A stretch of 64,000 bases of DNA from Gilliamella apicola (GTDB lineage Bacteria > Pseudomonadota > Gammaproteobacteria > Enterobacterales > Orbaceae), in contig NZ_QGLP01000006.1 in the NCBI RefSeq assembly GCF_003202915.1, positions 186,001 to 250,000 of the forward strand. The letters are read 5' to 3'. Within the stretch, counting starts at the first letter, position 1, and each line of letters opens with the position of its first letter. Position numbers and translations under genes: made by a program. Of this stretch, positions 1 to 9,042 are shown one piece after another. The notes under the pieces are model-generated. The model was given only the letters and a program-made list of their open reading frames with translations, was not told where the DNA came from and searched no databases.

Positions 1-1022
1 CAGATATTCGTTCACAAACTGTTATTGAAATTCCGACACAAACGATTCAATTGGAACAAAATTGGGATAAAATTTTCCCTAAAAGCGATAAAGTTGAACA
101 CCATAAAGTTACCTTCAAAAACCGCTATGGTATTACACTTGCCGCTGACTTATATATTCCTAAGGACGTTATTGGCAAATTACCGGCGGTTGCAGTGAGT
201 GGTCCATTTGGCGCAGTAAAAGAGCAATCATCAGGTTTATACGCACAAACGCTAGCTGAACGTGGATTTATTACTGTAGCATTTGACCCGTCATTTACGG
301 GTGAAAGTAGTGGCTTGCCACGTAATCAAGCCTCTGGTGATATCAATACTGAAGATTTTAGTGCTGCAATTGATTATCTTGGCTCTCTCGATAATGTTGA
401 TCAAAACAGAATCGGTATTTTAGGGGTATGTGGTTGGGGTGGAATGGCGTTAAATGCAGCAGCAATTGATACTCGAATTAAAGCCGTAGCCACCAGTGTT
501 ATGTATGATATGAGTCGTGTTATATCAAAAGGTTATAATGATAGCATGACTAAAGAACAACGATTAGCTATGAAACAAGCCTTAAATGATAGCCGTTGGG
601 ATGATGCAAAAAATGGTTATGCCACTAAAAATCCGAGAAATAACATTCCGGCAGATCAAATAACCGATGAAACACCTAAATTTATGGCTGATTATTCCCG
701 TTTTTATACCACTGAACGTGGATTCCATATTCGAGCGGCTAATTCTAATCCCGATGGTTCTTGGGTATTAACAATGCCGCTTTCATTTGCCAATATGCCA
801 CTATTAAGCTATGCCAATGAAATCAGTGCAGCAACATTAATTGTAGCGGGTGAAAAAGCCCATTCTCGTTACTTCTCGGAAGATACTTTTAAAGCGGTTG
901 GTAGCCAAAATAAAGAATTAGTCATTGTTCCTGATGCTAGCCATACTGACTTATATGACAATAGAACTAACAAAATTCCATTTGATAAATTTGAACAGTT
1001 CTTTAAAGACAATTTGAAATAA
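1..1022 (+). CDS. alpha/beta hydrolase, 5' end cut by window edge
   Basis: The reading frame is open from the first bases of the window with no stop before the TTG at 51, so the true start lies outside; position 51 is only the first start-like codon. The visible part (about 340 residues) has an alpha/beta-hydrolase core of the peptidase-S15/YcjY type. The nucleophile elbow is GVCGWGG, where the usual serine is a cysteine, as is common in this subgroup. An acid candidate lies in VAGEKAHSR and the histidine is in PDASHTD near the C-terminus. The substrate cannot be told. A hairpin terminator follows, so it is the last gene of its transcript. Confidence 0.8.
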   Translation, partial: DIRSQTVIEIPTQTIQLEQNWDKIFPKSDKVEHHKVTFKNRYGITLAADLYIPKDVIGKLPAVAVSGPFGAVKEQSSGLYAQTLAERGFITVAFDPSFTGESSGLPRNQASGDINTEDFSAAIDYLGSLDNVDQNRIGILGVCGWGGMALNAAAIDTRIKAVATSVMYDMSRVISKGYNDSMTKEQRLAMKQALNDSRWDDAKNGYATKNPRNNIPADQITDETPKFMADYSRFYTTERGFHIRAANSNPDGSWVLTMPLSFANMPLLSYANEISAATLIVAGEKAHSRYFSEDTFKAVGSQNKELVIVPDASHTDLYDNRTNKIPFDKFEQFFKDNLK

Positions 1023-1055
1023 TCATACTTAATCAATTTAGCTTATTCACATTGT

Positions 1056-1086
1056 AAAAAGCCACCAAAATTTGGAGGCTTTTGTG
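1056..1086 (+). terminator. Rho-independent terminator after the hydrolase
   Basis: Stem AAAGCCaCC / GGaGGCTTT with an AAAATTT loop, followed by T-rich sequence, 35 bases after the hydrolase stop. Confidence 0.7.
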
Positions 1087-1148
1087 TTTTTACGATAAGT
1101 TATTTAAAAGTTTTTAAACATTTTATTTATGACTAAATATCAACATAA

Positions 1149-2199
1149 TTAAAGAATTACTCCTGTTTCCACCAGTGAGTAAAATGCTTTTCTCGTCTGT
1201 CTAGCCAAATGGGTTGGACAATGATCGGGGGTAAATAAGTCAAACTCAGGATCTTGACTGTTATCGGTAATGCGTTTAAATGGCTCATACCAAGGATGAT
1301 TTGAGATTGAGAAACGCCCTACATGCGCAGGCATTAACACATTGGCCTGTAAATCTTTAGCTGCAAGTATGGCTTGTTTAGGAGTCATGTGAATATCCGC
1401 TCAACGCGCATCGTATTGACCACTATCTAAAATACCAAATCAAAGCCATTAATTAGATTCGCTATCTGTTTAAAGTGCGGTCCATAGTGGCGGGCAGATA
1501 AAACATAATGCGTAAAATCATTGTCTAATGTTAATTCGCTATACCTGTCATACGATTTTTCGAATATCTCCAATAACGTAAATGGGCTCCAACACCCAAT
1601 GGAACAATTGCTTGTTTGACTTTATTATATAAACCAGTCACGGTTGGATAATCGAGATGATCCCAGTGATCATGTAATATCAGTAAATAATCAATCTCTG
1701 GCAAATCTATTACACGATATGATGTTGTGCCACTAAAGGCTTTATTTAAAAAAAGAGAATGAGGTGCATAATCACTTAATACCAGATCGATTAAGATACG
1801 TTTACCATGTAATTGTACATAATAATAGGAGTGACCAAGCCATATAAGCAAATCTTCGTTACTTGCTAAAGCATTAAGATCTGTTTTTATTGCAGGCAAA
1901 TTCTGACTGGGGACGGTTTCTTTATTACCATAAAAAAAATCATTCCACAAAATGGAAAAGATGTAGGAATCATTTGTTAATTTTTGTGTTGGAATAAGAT
2001 TATGAAATTGACCATTCGTATAATTAGGGGAACTTGTGATTTGTGCCAACAGTTCGTCTTGTGGCGATTGACCAAATTTGCGAGCGCGTAAAATAATCCA
2101 TGCCGTGATTGCCAGTGCAACGGATAAAAGTAATAATATTACCACCATTTTATAAATCCATTTTTCATATTTTAATACCTTATTTAATTTACTCCACAC
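1149..2199 (-). pseudogene. Broken MBL-fold metallo-hydrolase
   Basis: Two fragments of one gene lie head to tail on the minus strand. The first (2199 to 1531, 222 residues) has an N-terminal membrane anchor and the zinc motif HDHWDH, ends in SKNRMTGIAN, then stops. In another frame the text continues as FTHYVLSARH and jumps straight to YGPHFKQIANLINGFDLVF. In intact relatives roughly 30 residues, including the segment FYGGDSG, lie between ARH and YGPHF, so an internal deletion is likely. The last fragment (1388 to 1149) carries MTPKQAILAAKDL and PAHVGRFSISNHPWYEPF, the normal C-terminal part. Deletion plus at least two frame breaks should leave no functional enzyme. Intact homologues are zinc hydrolases of the UlaG/NAPE-PLD-like branch; their substrate is unknown here. 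Confidence 0.8.
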
Positions 2200-2647
2200 G
2201 ACTTATTGTTGCCACAAAATCCTGTTTTAAATTTGCTAATACCGATCGGCCAGACTCAATATGACCCAATGTATACAATTGTGAATTTGTTCCTACACCT
2301 TGATAAAACAGAGCCAAATTGCCCCAAGGCGCATAATAAGTAAAATCTCCAGAAATATGAGCGGCATTTGCCATACCTTGAGTAATTAAGCGTTGTGGCA
2401 GATAAGCGATCTTCTCGGCACCAACATAATCACTAAAAGTCAGTGTTAAAGGTAGTAGTGCCAGTAGCTGATGACTGGCAGGAGTATCGAGCAAATTGAC
2501 TATCACTTGCTGATCGTCAATAGTCAGTTTTATTTTTGCTAATGTTGTACTTTCAGTTCTTTGACTAAACGCCGAGAAACTCATCAAAAGTGTAATAAAT
2601 GCGGTTATAAACAAGTTTAATTGTCGTAATAGATGTCTATTTATCAT
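2189..2647 (-). CDS. Secreted cyclophilin-like fold protein
   Basis: About 152 residues from the ATG at 2647; a longer frame to 2767 exists but runs into the upstream gene remnant. The N-terminus has a signal peptide (hydrophobic run LNLFITAFITLLMSFSAFS). The body matches the bacterial cyclophilin-like family: KIKLTIDDQQVIVNLLDTPAS near the start, then YAPWGNLALFYQG and LGHIESG. These are small beta-barrels usually found beside oxidoreductases or hydrolases; no catalytic role is established. It overlaps the 3' end of the broken hydrolase upstream and its own 3' end overlaps the broken MBL gene by 11 bases, so it is the only seemingly intact member of a decayed cluster. Confidence 0.6.
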   Translation of the reverse strand: MINRHLLRQLNLFITAFITLLMSFSAFSQRTESTTLAKIKLTIDDQQVIVNLLDTPASHQLLALLPLTLTFSDYVGAEKIAYLPQRLITQGMANAAHISGDFTYYAPWGNLALFYQGVGTNSQLYTLGHIESGRSVLANLKQDFVATISRVE

Positions 2648-3023
2648 GATGATATCGCCTAGAGTGAGAATTATAATGTAATAAGATACGATTTTGATTA
2701 TATGGTGCAATCGTTTTAGGTGTGACCATAAAGGCAGTAACATTACCAAGCTGCGTAGCTGTAACACTGACTTGCATTCGTTCTTTTAACGTAGGAAGTG
2801 TTTTTAATGTTTGGGAAGCAATCGTATCGACCCATTGATGCCATTCGGCATTAATTTTAGGATGATCATTCCAAAAAGGGGTGGCGCCAGAGACTAAAGG
2901 TTGTAATGACTGACTCACTGTTGATAGATTTGGATAATGTTGCACAGCCACTTCTGCCGTGTTCGCAAGTGTTGTTTGTACAAAAGTTAGCATAAACACT
3001 AAAGTCGTAAACTTGAATTTCAT
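2637..3023 (-). pseudogene. Truncated secreted alpha/beta hydrolase (N-terminal part only)
   Basis: 128 residues: a signal peptide (FTTLVFMLTFVQTTLA) followed by a helical segment and VSVTATQLGNVTAFMVTP...NRILLHY. The last part is the strand that in steryl-acetyl/monoterpene-lactone-type hydrolases leads directly into the HGGGY oxyanion motif. Here the protein turns into NSHSRRYHHDK and stops, so oxyanion hole, nucleophile and histidine are all missing. A deletion apparently joined the stub to the cyclophilin-like gene, whose start lies inside its 3' end. Confidence 0.65.
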
Positions 3024-3053
3024 TTGTGATCCTTTTTATCTATATAAGATTGA

Positions 3054-4262
3054 TTAAGCAAGGTTGCCTGTTGCTTTTTTATATAAACTAAAACACAAGG
3101 CGGTAATGATGGCACCCATAATACAAATAATCGTGGCCGTGATAAAAATACCACTAACCCCTAATTGGTCAAAGGTCATTCCACCAACACCAGCCGCTAA
3201 ACCAATGGAAAATTGAATCGCGGCAACCGATAATCCACCAACCAGTTCAGCTTTATCAGCAAGCGTTCGAGTGATCCACGTTGACCAACCAACAGGGATA
3301 AATCCAAACACAAATCCCCAAGCAATCACTAATGTAGTATCCATAGTCACATTATCAGAACTTAAAAACCTATATTTAATAAATAAGAGCATGGCTATAG
3401 CAGCTAAGACTAAATGAATGGCGATCATCACAGGTCTAAAAAATCGGCCAAGTAGTAAACCTGCAACAAAGGTTCCGATGCAATTAGCGATACCAAACAC
3501 CAATAAAATAAGGGTTAATGGACCGGCTTGTAGTGCTAAATTGTGCTCTAAAAACGGTCGCAGATAAGTAAAAAAGAGGTGATAACCTCCATAACTAAAA
3601 ATTGTACCGATAATGCCAAAAAAACACCAATTTTGCTTAAATAGGGCAAACATATTTTTAAAATTACTGCTTTCACACGGTGGTAAAGATGGTAGGGTAA
3701 GCCGTTGCCAAACTAGTGCGATAAAACTTAACGCCGCAGCAATAAAAAACACATTACGCCAACCGACTAAATGACCTAAATAACTGGCAAGAGGCAGTGA
3801 AATAATCGTTGCAACCGACACTCCGGCATAGACAATACTTAATGCTCGAGGAATATCTTTACTCGGCGCTAATTGTAATACTACAGCAGATGCCATTGAC
3901 CAAAATCCGCCAACACAAATCCCTAATAGCGCTCGACCAATCAGCATAATGAAATAATTAGGCGCAACAGCAATGAACAAATTGGATAATACTAATAAAA
4001 TAGAAAAAGTGAATAATACTACTCGACGATTAATATTTTGGGTCATGGGTGCGAGAACCAAACTGGTGACTACCGCAAAAATCCCCACCATTGTGACGCT
4101 TTGGCCTGCTTGACCTTCAGTAATATTTAAATCTTGTGCGATAGGTGTTAATAAGCTAATGGGAATAAATTCCGCGGCAATCAAACTTGTTACCCCAATA
4201 AATAGCGAGAATATTGCTCCCCAATACGCCGTACTTGGGGAATTTAATAAGTTATCTGACAT
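3054..4262 (-). CDS. MFS exporter, NepI-like
   Basis: About 402 residues from ATG 4262, which has GGGA six bases upstream; a longer TTG-started version to 4292 is less likely. Twelve hydrophobic segments are visible. The sequence resembles the E. coli purine-ribonucleoside exporter NepI: EFIPISLLTPIAQDLNITEGQAGQSVT in TM1-2, GRALLGICVGGFWSM in TM4-5 and FVFGFIPVGWSTWITRTLADKAE near TM10-11, all closely mirrored there. An arabinose/drug exporter role is possible. It lies downstream of, and codirectional with, the LysR gene, which is the obvious candidate regulator. Confidence 0.75.
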   Translation of the reverse strand: MSDNLLNSPSTAYWGAIFSLFIGVTSLIAAEFIPISLLTPIAQDLNITEGQAGQSVTMVGIFAVVTSLVLAPMTQNINRRVVLFTFSILLVLSNLFIAVAPNYFIMLIGRALLGICVGGFWSMASAVVLQLAPSKDIPRALSIVYAGVSVATIISLPLASYLGHLVGWRNVFFIAAALSFIALVWQRLTLPSLPPCESSNFKNMFALFKQNWCFFGIIGTIFSYGGYHLFFTYLRPFLEHNLALQAGPLTLILLVFGIANCIGTFVAGLLLGRFFRPVMIAIHLVLAAIAMLLFIKYRFLSSDNVTMDTTLVIAWGFVFGFIPVGWSTWITRTLADKAELVGGLSVAAIQFSIGLAAGVGGMTFDQLGVSGIFITATIICIMGAIITALCFSLYKKATGNLA

Positions 4263-4492
4263 GGTTAATCCCATTATTCTATTAAAGACCAATGAATTGA
4301 ATGGTTATGGAATGGGTCATAGTTTAAATAGCAGCTAAAGATATGTAAATTACTTATATCTTATGGTTATTTATGCCTTAAAAGCATAGGTTAAGCTGTA
4401 TTTAATATCATTAATATCAATAAAAAGAAGTCATAAGAATAAGCTCAGCAAAATAGGAGGATCATTTTGCTCACTTCTATATTCAGAGGGAT

Positions 4493-5374
4493 TTATTGAG
4501 AAAAAGCCTGTTTCATTCGCTGTAAACAGATTTCAGCTGCTTTTGAAAAAATTTGATAACGTTTCCAAACTAAGTGAATATCTACCATTAATTGTGGCTC
4601 TAAAGGTTTAAAGCAAAGATGACTATTACCAGTTGTGTTAATCAGCTTATCAATACTTAATGCATAACCCATGTTTTTTTCAACCATCAGTGAGGCATTG
4701 TAAAGTAGGTTATATGAGCCAATCACATTGAGTTTATCTAAATCACGTTTTAACCAGCGCGTAATTCGGTTATCGACTTCTTTCTGTTTAGAGATAATAA
4801 GTGGCAAGTTCCATAAATCGCTAGGTCTAATCACATCTTGATGCGCAAGTGGACTATCTTTACGCATTAACACTCCCCAAGTATCTTTTTCGGGCAATAG
4901 TAACGACTCATATTTGCTGATATTTTCCGCACCAATTAATAATCCAAAATCGAGTAAGCCTTTATCGATACGTTCTGTTACTTCATCAGCATCACCACTA
5001 TAAATATGCACATGAATTTGCGGATAGTCGTGTTGTAATGCCTTAACAACCTCAGCAATTAATCCCATGGCATGGGTTTCGCCACAGCCAATATAGATAT
5101 CGCCACTGACTTCCTCAGCTGAGGTTTGAAACTCTAATTCAGTTTTTTGCACTAATTCTAAAATTTCTTCAGCACGTTTGCGTAAATGCATACCTTCATC
5201 GGTTAAGGTAATTTTACGACTGCCTCGATTAAATAAGGTTTTACCCAATTCTTGCTCTAATTCAGCCAGTTGACGAGATAAGGTTGGCTGAGTCAGATGT
5301 AAATACTCAGCAGCCGCAGTGATACTTTCCTCTCTAGCAAGAGCTAAAAAATAACGTAATACTTTAATATCCAA
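4493..5374 (-). CDS. LysR-family transcriptional regulator
   Basis: 293 residues, the normal LysR length. The N-terminal winged helix is clear (LRYFLALAREESITAAAEYL, then LTQPTLSRQLAELEQELG, residues about 5-45), followed by a linker helix and a periplasmic-binding-like effector domain (from about residue 90, DIYIGCGETHAMG). It is transcribed in the same direction as the MFS exporter 230 bases downstream, so regulation of that exporter is likely but inferred. The inducer is unknown. Confidence 0.85.
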   Translation of the reverse strand: MDIKVLRYFLALAREESITAAAEYLHLTQPTLSRQLAELEQELGKTLFNRGSRKITLTDEGMHLRKRAEEILELVQKTELEFQTSAEEVSGDIYIGCGETHAMGLIAEVVKALQHDYPQIHVHIYSGDADEVTERIDKGLLDFGLLIGAENISKYESLLLPEKDTWGVLMRKDSPLAHQDVIRPSDLWNLPLIISKQKEVDNRITRWLKRDLDKLNVIGSYNLLYNASLMVEKNMGYALSIDKLINTTGNSHLCFKPLEPQLMVDIHLVWKRYQIFSKAAEICLQRMKQAFSQ

Positions 5375-5673
5375 AATAACCTCATATACAACTATTTTTT
5401 ATGCTTAAAAAGTATAACAATAATTAAGTTATAGGAAAGAGGCATGTTGTTTTTATGTACAGTTCGAATGTAGAGTTATGCAGGGTTAAAATGTAGACCA
5501 TACATAGCACAAACCATTACAAAATAAGGCTTACAAGAAATCATGTATAGTATGCATAGTTTTTTATAAAATTTTATTTTAATGGGGGTGGGTTAATTTC
5601 TTTAACACTCAAATTTGGGTACTGCCTCTTCAGACAGATTTTTACATACGCGAAAAATCAACTTTAAATCAAA

Positions 5674-5717
5674 AATAAGTGAGTACTAAAAATACACAAT
5701 TTGAGGGGTCACTTTTC
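5674..5717. repeat. Left copy of ~45-bp direct repeat flanking the island
   Basis: The segment from AAAATAAG to GGGTCACTTTT recurs at 17026-17070 in the same orientation with about six mismatches. The shared core reads gagta..aaaaatac.caattt, then gggtcactttt. The two copies bracket the integrase remnant and accessory genes, as duplicated ends of an integrated element would. They could also be an unrelated dispersed repeat. Confidence 0.55.
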
Positions 5718-5790
5718 TTTTTAGGTATACGTTTAGGTATACAATTCAGTTTATTGAAATAAAACATCCTGTATTGACAAGTGTTTTCAT

Positions 5791-5817
5791 GGCTCAGTTA
5801 AGATTCCGCCAGCCCAA
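5791..5817 (+). other. Possible tRNA/tmRNA 3'-end fragment
   Basis: The sequence GTTAAGATTCCGCCAGCCCA resembles the T-arm and acceptor end of a tRNA-like gene (compare the tmRNA end GTTCAACTCCCGCCAGCTCCACCA), but it is degenerate and has no 5' half. It lies between an island-end repeat and a P4-type integrase remnant, the position expected for an attachment-site relic. This is resemblance by eye only. Confidence 0.3.
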
Positions 5818-5851
5818 ATTATCGTTTATTGATGTTCAATAAATTACATTA

Positions 5852-5885
5852 AAGCTTGAAAATACAATGTTTTCAAGCTTTTTTT
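5852..5885 (+). terminator. Strong Rho-independent terminator without an upstream gene
   Basis: Perfect 11-bp stem AAGCTTGAAAA / TTTTCAAGCTT with a 7-base loop, then a run of Ts. No protein gene precedes it on the plus strand, so it ends either a lost RNA gene or a short unannotated transcript. Confidence 0.75.
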
Positions 5886-5955
5886 ATATCCGCAATATTC
5901 ATTGTGATTCAGTGACAATAAAGTATTTTAGTTATATAATTGGTTATATGAAAAT

Positions 5956-6006
5956 GTATAACTAAATAGCGTATAACTAAAAGGGTATAACAATCGCACG
6001 TATAAC
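5956..6006 (+). repeat. Four GTATAAC motifs at ~15-base spacing
   Basis: GTATAAC occurs at 5956, 5971, 5985 and 6000, and inverted GTTATAT copies lie just upstream (around 5933-5948). Short motifs at 14-15-base spacing in front of and into an integrase gene look like arm-type binding sites for integrase or excisionase. Function is inferred. Confidence 0.4.
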
Positions 6007-7227
6007 TCCCCCCCTCTCGGATACCAAAATCAAAACATCCAAGCCACAAGAGAAAGAATATACCTTACAGGATGGCAGAGGGTTATATCTGCTCATTAAA
6101 CCTATTGGTACAAAGATCTGGCGCTTTAACTATTATCGACCCGTTTCTAAAAAACGAGCATTAATTAGTTTTGGTTCTTACCCCGAAATAAGTTTAGCTG
6201 ATGCTCGTATAAAACGCGATAACGCAAGAGCGTTATTAGCTAAAGGTATTGATCCTCAAGACTATAAACAATCTGAACAACGTTGCTTACAAGAAGAACA
6301 AGAGAATACTTTTGAGAATGTAGCTCGTGAATGGTTTACGCTTAAATCTAAATCAAAATTAAAAGAAGCGACACTTAAAGATATTTGGCGCTCGCTAGAA
6401 TTACATATATTTCCCTCCGTAGGTAACTAGATGATTACAGAAGTGAAAGCTCGGGATTTTATTTCTGCACTAGAACCAGTGAAGGCTCAGGGTAAGTTAG
6501 AATCAGTTAAACGTCTTTGTCAGCGTATTAATGAAGTGATGTATTATGCGATGAATATTGGTTTAATTGAGGAAAATCCTGCTGCTAAGATAAGTAATGC
6601 CTTTGCTAATCCAATAGTTAAAAATATGCCAGCACTAAAACCTGAAGAATTGCCTGAACTCTTAAAGGCATTGGAAACGGCGAATATCGAACGTCAAACC
6701 CGTTGTTTATTGTTCTGGCAACTATTAACTATTACTAGACCAACAGAAGCGGCAGAGGCTAAATGGTCTGAAATTGATTTAGATAATAAACTTTGGACTA
6801 TTCCTGCTGATCGAATGAAAATGAATCGTGTCCATATGATCCCATTATGCCAACAAGCAATTGAGATACTAGATACAATGAAACCAATTAGTGGGCATCG
6901 TGAACATGTTTTTCCAAGTATGAAATCTCCTTATAATAAACCAATGAATAGTCAGACGGTTAATGCTGTGATTAAGCGGGTAGGTTTTGCTGGGCGTTTG
7001 GTTGCCCACGGATTTAGATCTATTGCATCAACAGCACTAAATGAAGAAGGATTTGATTTGATGCTATTGAAGCCGCTCTAGCTCATATTGATAGTAATGA
7101 AGTACGACGCGCCTATAATAGAGCTATTTATCTAGAACAACGAGTTAAGATGATGCAGTGGTGGGGGGATTTTATTGTGAAGGCTCAATTGGACAATAAA
7201 TCGCCAAGCATGGTTGCCAATTTATAA
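5993..7227 (+). pseudogene. Dead P4/CP4-57-type tyrosine integrase
   Basis: Joining frames gives one integrase of about 410 residues: an N-terminal DUF4102-type domain (PLSDTKIKTSKP, DGRGLYLLIKP, RFNYYRP, SFGSYPEISLADAR), a core-binding domain and a catalytic domain (TITRPTEAAEAKWSEIDL with the first catalytic Arg, then HGFRSIASTALNEEGF with the His-x-x-Arg). Three lesions are visible. The expected start codon at 5993 reads ATC instead of ATG, seven bases after GGG. An in-frame TAG follows VGN at about 6428-6430. A frameshift near 7060 turns EEGFD into a stop at 7081, while the correct end (ALAHIDSNEVRRAYNRA with the terminal region, including the presumptive catalytic Tyr YLEQR) continues in another frame to 7227. 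The element is presumably no longer mobile by itself. Confidence 0.85.
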
Positions 7228-7287
7228 TACGTTACATCTGTTAATGAAATAAAGTCCTAACTTTATTACCTAAAATAGGAAAAGCCA

Positions 7288-8148
7288 ATGGATTATAATC
7301 AATTTTTTAATTCTATCAATATTTTCATAGAGACCCCAATAGTTAAATATATAGAGATTGGGATTATTATATCACTGGTTATTTATTTGGCTTTAAAATG
7401 GAAAATAATTATTTTCTTAAAGGATCGGTTATGGGGTATTTTATTGGGTAAAAAAAATTCTGAATTTTTTAATAAGGAATGGAAAGAATTTCATAATAGT
7501 AATATAGATATTGCCCACTTTAATGCTTTATATCATATTTCTGCCAATACTGAACGACAGATTAATAAATATCTAAAATGGCTGAAAAGAAATAGAATAT
7601 CAGCTATTCAAATGATGAAAATTAAAAGTCGTTTTGATATAGAAAAACTATCATTTAAAAAGATTAGGTTTGTGGAATTATTATCTTTTATTTTTGGTGA
7701 TTTTATTTTATTTATTATAGTTCTTGTTTGTTTAAATTTTGTTGTTACTTCTGCTGCATTGATAAAAGTAGGAGAAAATAGCCCTTGGTTTTGGATATCA
7801 GACAGTTACGCAAAGAGTTCTCAATTTTCTTTACTTCCTTTTACTAATACTGACTGGGTATTAACTCCTTCTATGTGTAATACAAAAGAATTTAATGCAG
7901 AAAAATGGTCAAAGGAAATGAATTTACCCCTAACTTTGGCAAGAGATATTTGTAAGCATTTTTCTAATAAAGAATCAAAAGACAAAATAACGAATATAGT
8001 TAAGGAACAAAGGGTGTTTTTCGGTTTTAACGGTGTATTAATTTTTGTGTATTTTTCATATATTTTCAATTTTTTATCTCAGGTTTTTTATGCTAGAGGT
8101 TTAAGGTTAAAGATAAAGAGACATAGAACAAAAAAATGGAGTAAGTAA
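7288..8148 (+). CDS. Membrane protein of unknown function, DUF6216-like
   Basis: 286 residues with a good start (AGGAAAAGCCA before ATG). Three hydrophobic spans are visible: about residues 20-37, 132-160 (FGDFILFIIVLVCLNFVVTS) and 245-270 near the C-terminus, with a lysine-rich tail. The central loop between spans two and three carries two cysteines and may lie outside the cytoplasm. The pattern recalls the DUF6216 proteins found on enterobacterial islands, but this is from memory. It is AT-rich like its island neighbours and follows the integrase remnant by 60 bases. No function can be assigned. Confidence 0.65.
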   Translation: MDYNQFFNSINIFIETPIVKYIEIGIIISLVIYLALKWKIIIFLKDRLWGILLGKKNSEFFNKEWKEFHNSNIDIAHFNALYHISANTERQINKYLKWLKRNRISAIQMMKIKSRFDIEKLSFKKIRFVELLSFIFGDFILFIIVLVCLNFVVTSAALIKVGENSPWFWISDSYAKSSQFSLLPFTNTDWVLTPSMCNTKEFNAEKWSKEMNLPLTLARDICKHFSNKESKDKITNIVKEQRVFFGFNGVLIFVYFSYIFNFLSQVFYARGLRLKIKRHRTKKWSK

Positions 8149-8176
8149 TTAAATTCATCTGAATGCTATGCTATCG

Positions 8177-8197
8177 AGGTGATTTTTTAAATCACCT
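8177..8197. terminator. Hairpin between convergent membrane protein and OMP remnant
   Basis: Perfect stem AGGTGATTT / AAATCACCT with a 3-base loop, between two convergent genes. The T-run is weak, so terminator function is probable rather than certain. Confidence 0.45.
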
Positions 8198-8210
8198 TAC
8201 TATTTTAGTA

Positions 8211-8660
8211 TTAAAAACTATAACGCATACCAACCATTAAATCAGTTGTGCTGAGTTTTAATTCTGATTTTGAACTATTATCAAATGTTGAAACGCTAAT
8301 TTTGCCACCATAAGTATAACGGGCAATCACATCTGCCGACCAATTGTCAGTAATTTTATAGCTAGCACCTAAACCTGCTGCATAAGCAAAACGAGTTTTG
8401 CTTTTAGAATCTTTGTCTGCATCTTCATTATCACTGCCTACAACAAGCCCTGTACGTTCATATTTAAGAAACGCTGCTCCTAATCCTAACGATACATAAG
8501 GCGTAAAATTAGTGCCAGGATTGTTTTCATCTTAATAAGTGGCCGATTTTGAATTAGTATTCTTATCAAGATTGCCTCTAGCTGTATAGGTGAGCTCTGT
8601 TCGTATCGGCACATCAAATTGTGGCTTAAAATTATAACCAATGCTAAGCCAACCAGCTCA
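8211..8660 (-). pseudogene. Outer-membrane beta-barrel remnant
   Basis: On the minus strand the frame ending at 8211 reads as amphipathic beta-strands closing with TTDLMVGMRYSF, the aromatic C-terminus expected of an outer-membrane barrel. Other strands are recognisable: TPYVSLGLGAAFLKYERTG, RFAYAAGLGASYKITDNWS and ADVIARYTYGGKISV. An in-frame stop interrupts it near 8533 (KSATY then TAA), and upstream of about 8660 the frame is lost. No signal peptide or first strands are present. Relatives are small OmpX/Ail/OmpW-type or Opa-like porins. Confidence 0.7.
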
Positions 8661-9042
8661 TCAAAATCAATAATTACAAGGCGTAAAGCCTATTTTGTTA
8701 TTCATTAAGCACCAGTAAGATACATTTATCAGCAAAATTTTTAGGTATAGGAATAGTTATATTGATGCACTATAACTAAAAAATGGTATACCTTTGATGC
8801 GGTTCACACTATTAACGGATCACCTGCTGATATTTTCTGTTGCAATCAATTGAAACCAGTAATTAATAAAGAATGCCTTGTTTACTCATGTCCCAACTAA
8901 ACTAATCCAAGTAAATATAATGCAAACTGGTGATTTTTTAGCCGCACGATTCTATCGTTAATCTATCTCTTCTACAGAATATATTATAAATTTAAGCAGA
9001 TACTATAGACGCTGTTTACATAAGATTTAAACGCAATAATAA
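8661..9042. other. 382-base stretch of gene debris
   Basis: No intact gene. A plus-strand open stretch near 8796-8898 reads FDAVHTINGSPADIFCCNQL and could be a decayed coding fragment of unknown origin. The motif pair agttatat / actataac near 8755-8775 resembles the motifs upstream of the integrase. Nothing else is recognised. Confidence 0.3.

Larger units (their letters stand above)
5375..5992. other. 618-base non-coding stretch at the island's left border
   Basis: No protein gene is seen. It contains the left copy of the 45-base direct repeat, a tandem 'tttaggtatac' doublet (about 5721-5745), a sequence like a tRNA/tmRNA 3' end (5791-5817), a strong terminator (5852-5885) and the GTATAAC motif array running into the integrase remnant. 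These are listed separately. Confidence 0.6.

Noticed and set aside
5721..5745. Tandem 'tttaggtatac' as CRISPR-like or iteron array
   Set aside because: Only two copies; too short for either.
7821..8069. 82-codon minus-strand frame within the membrane-protein gene
   Set aside because: Antisense shadow of the 7288-8148 gene; no ribosome-binding site.
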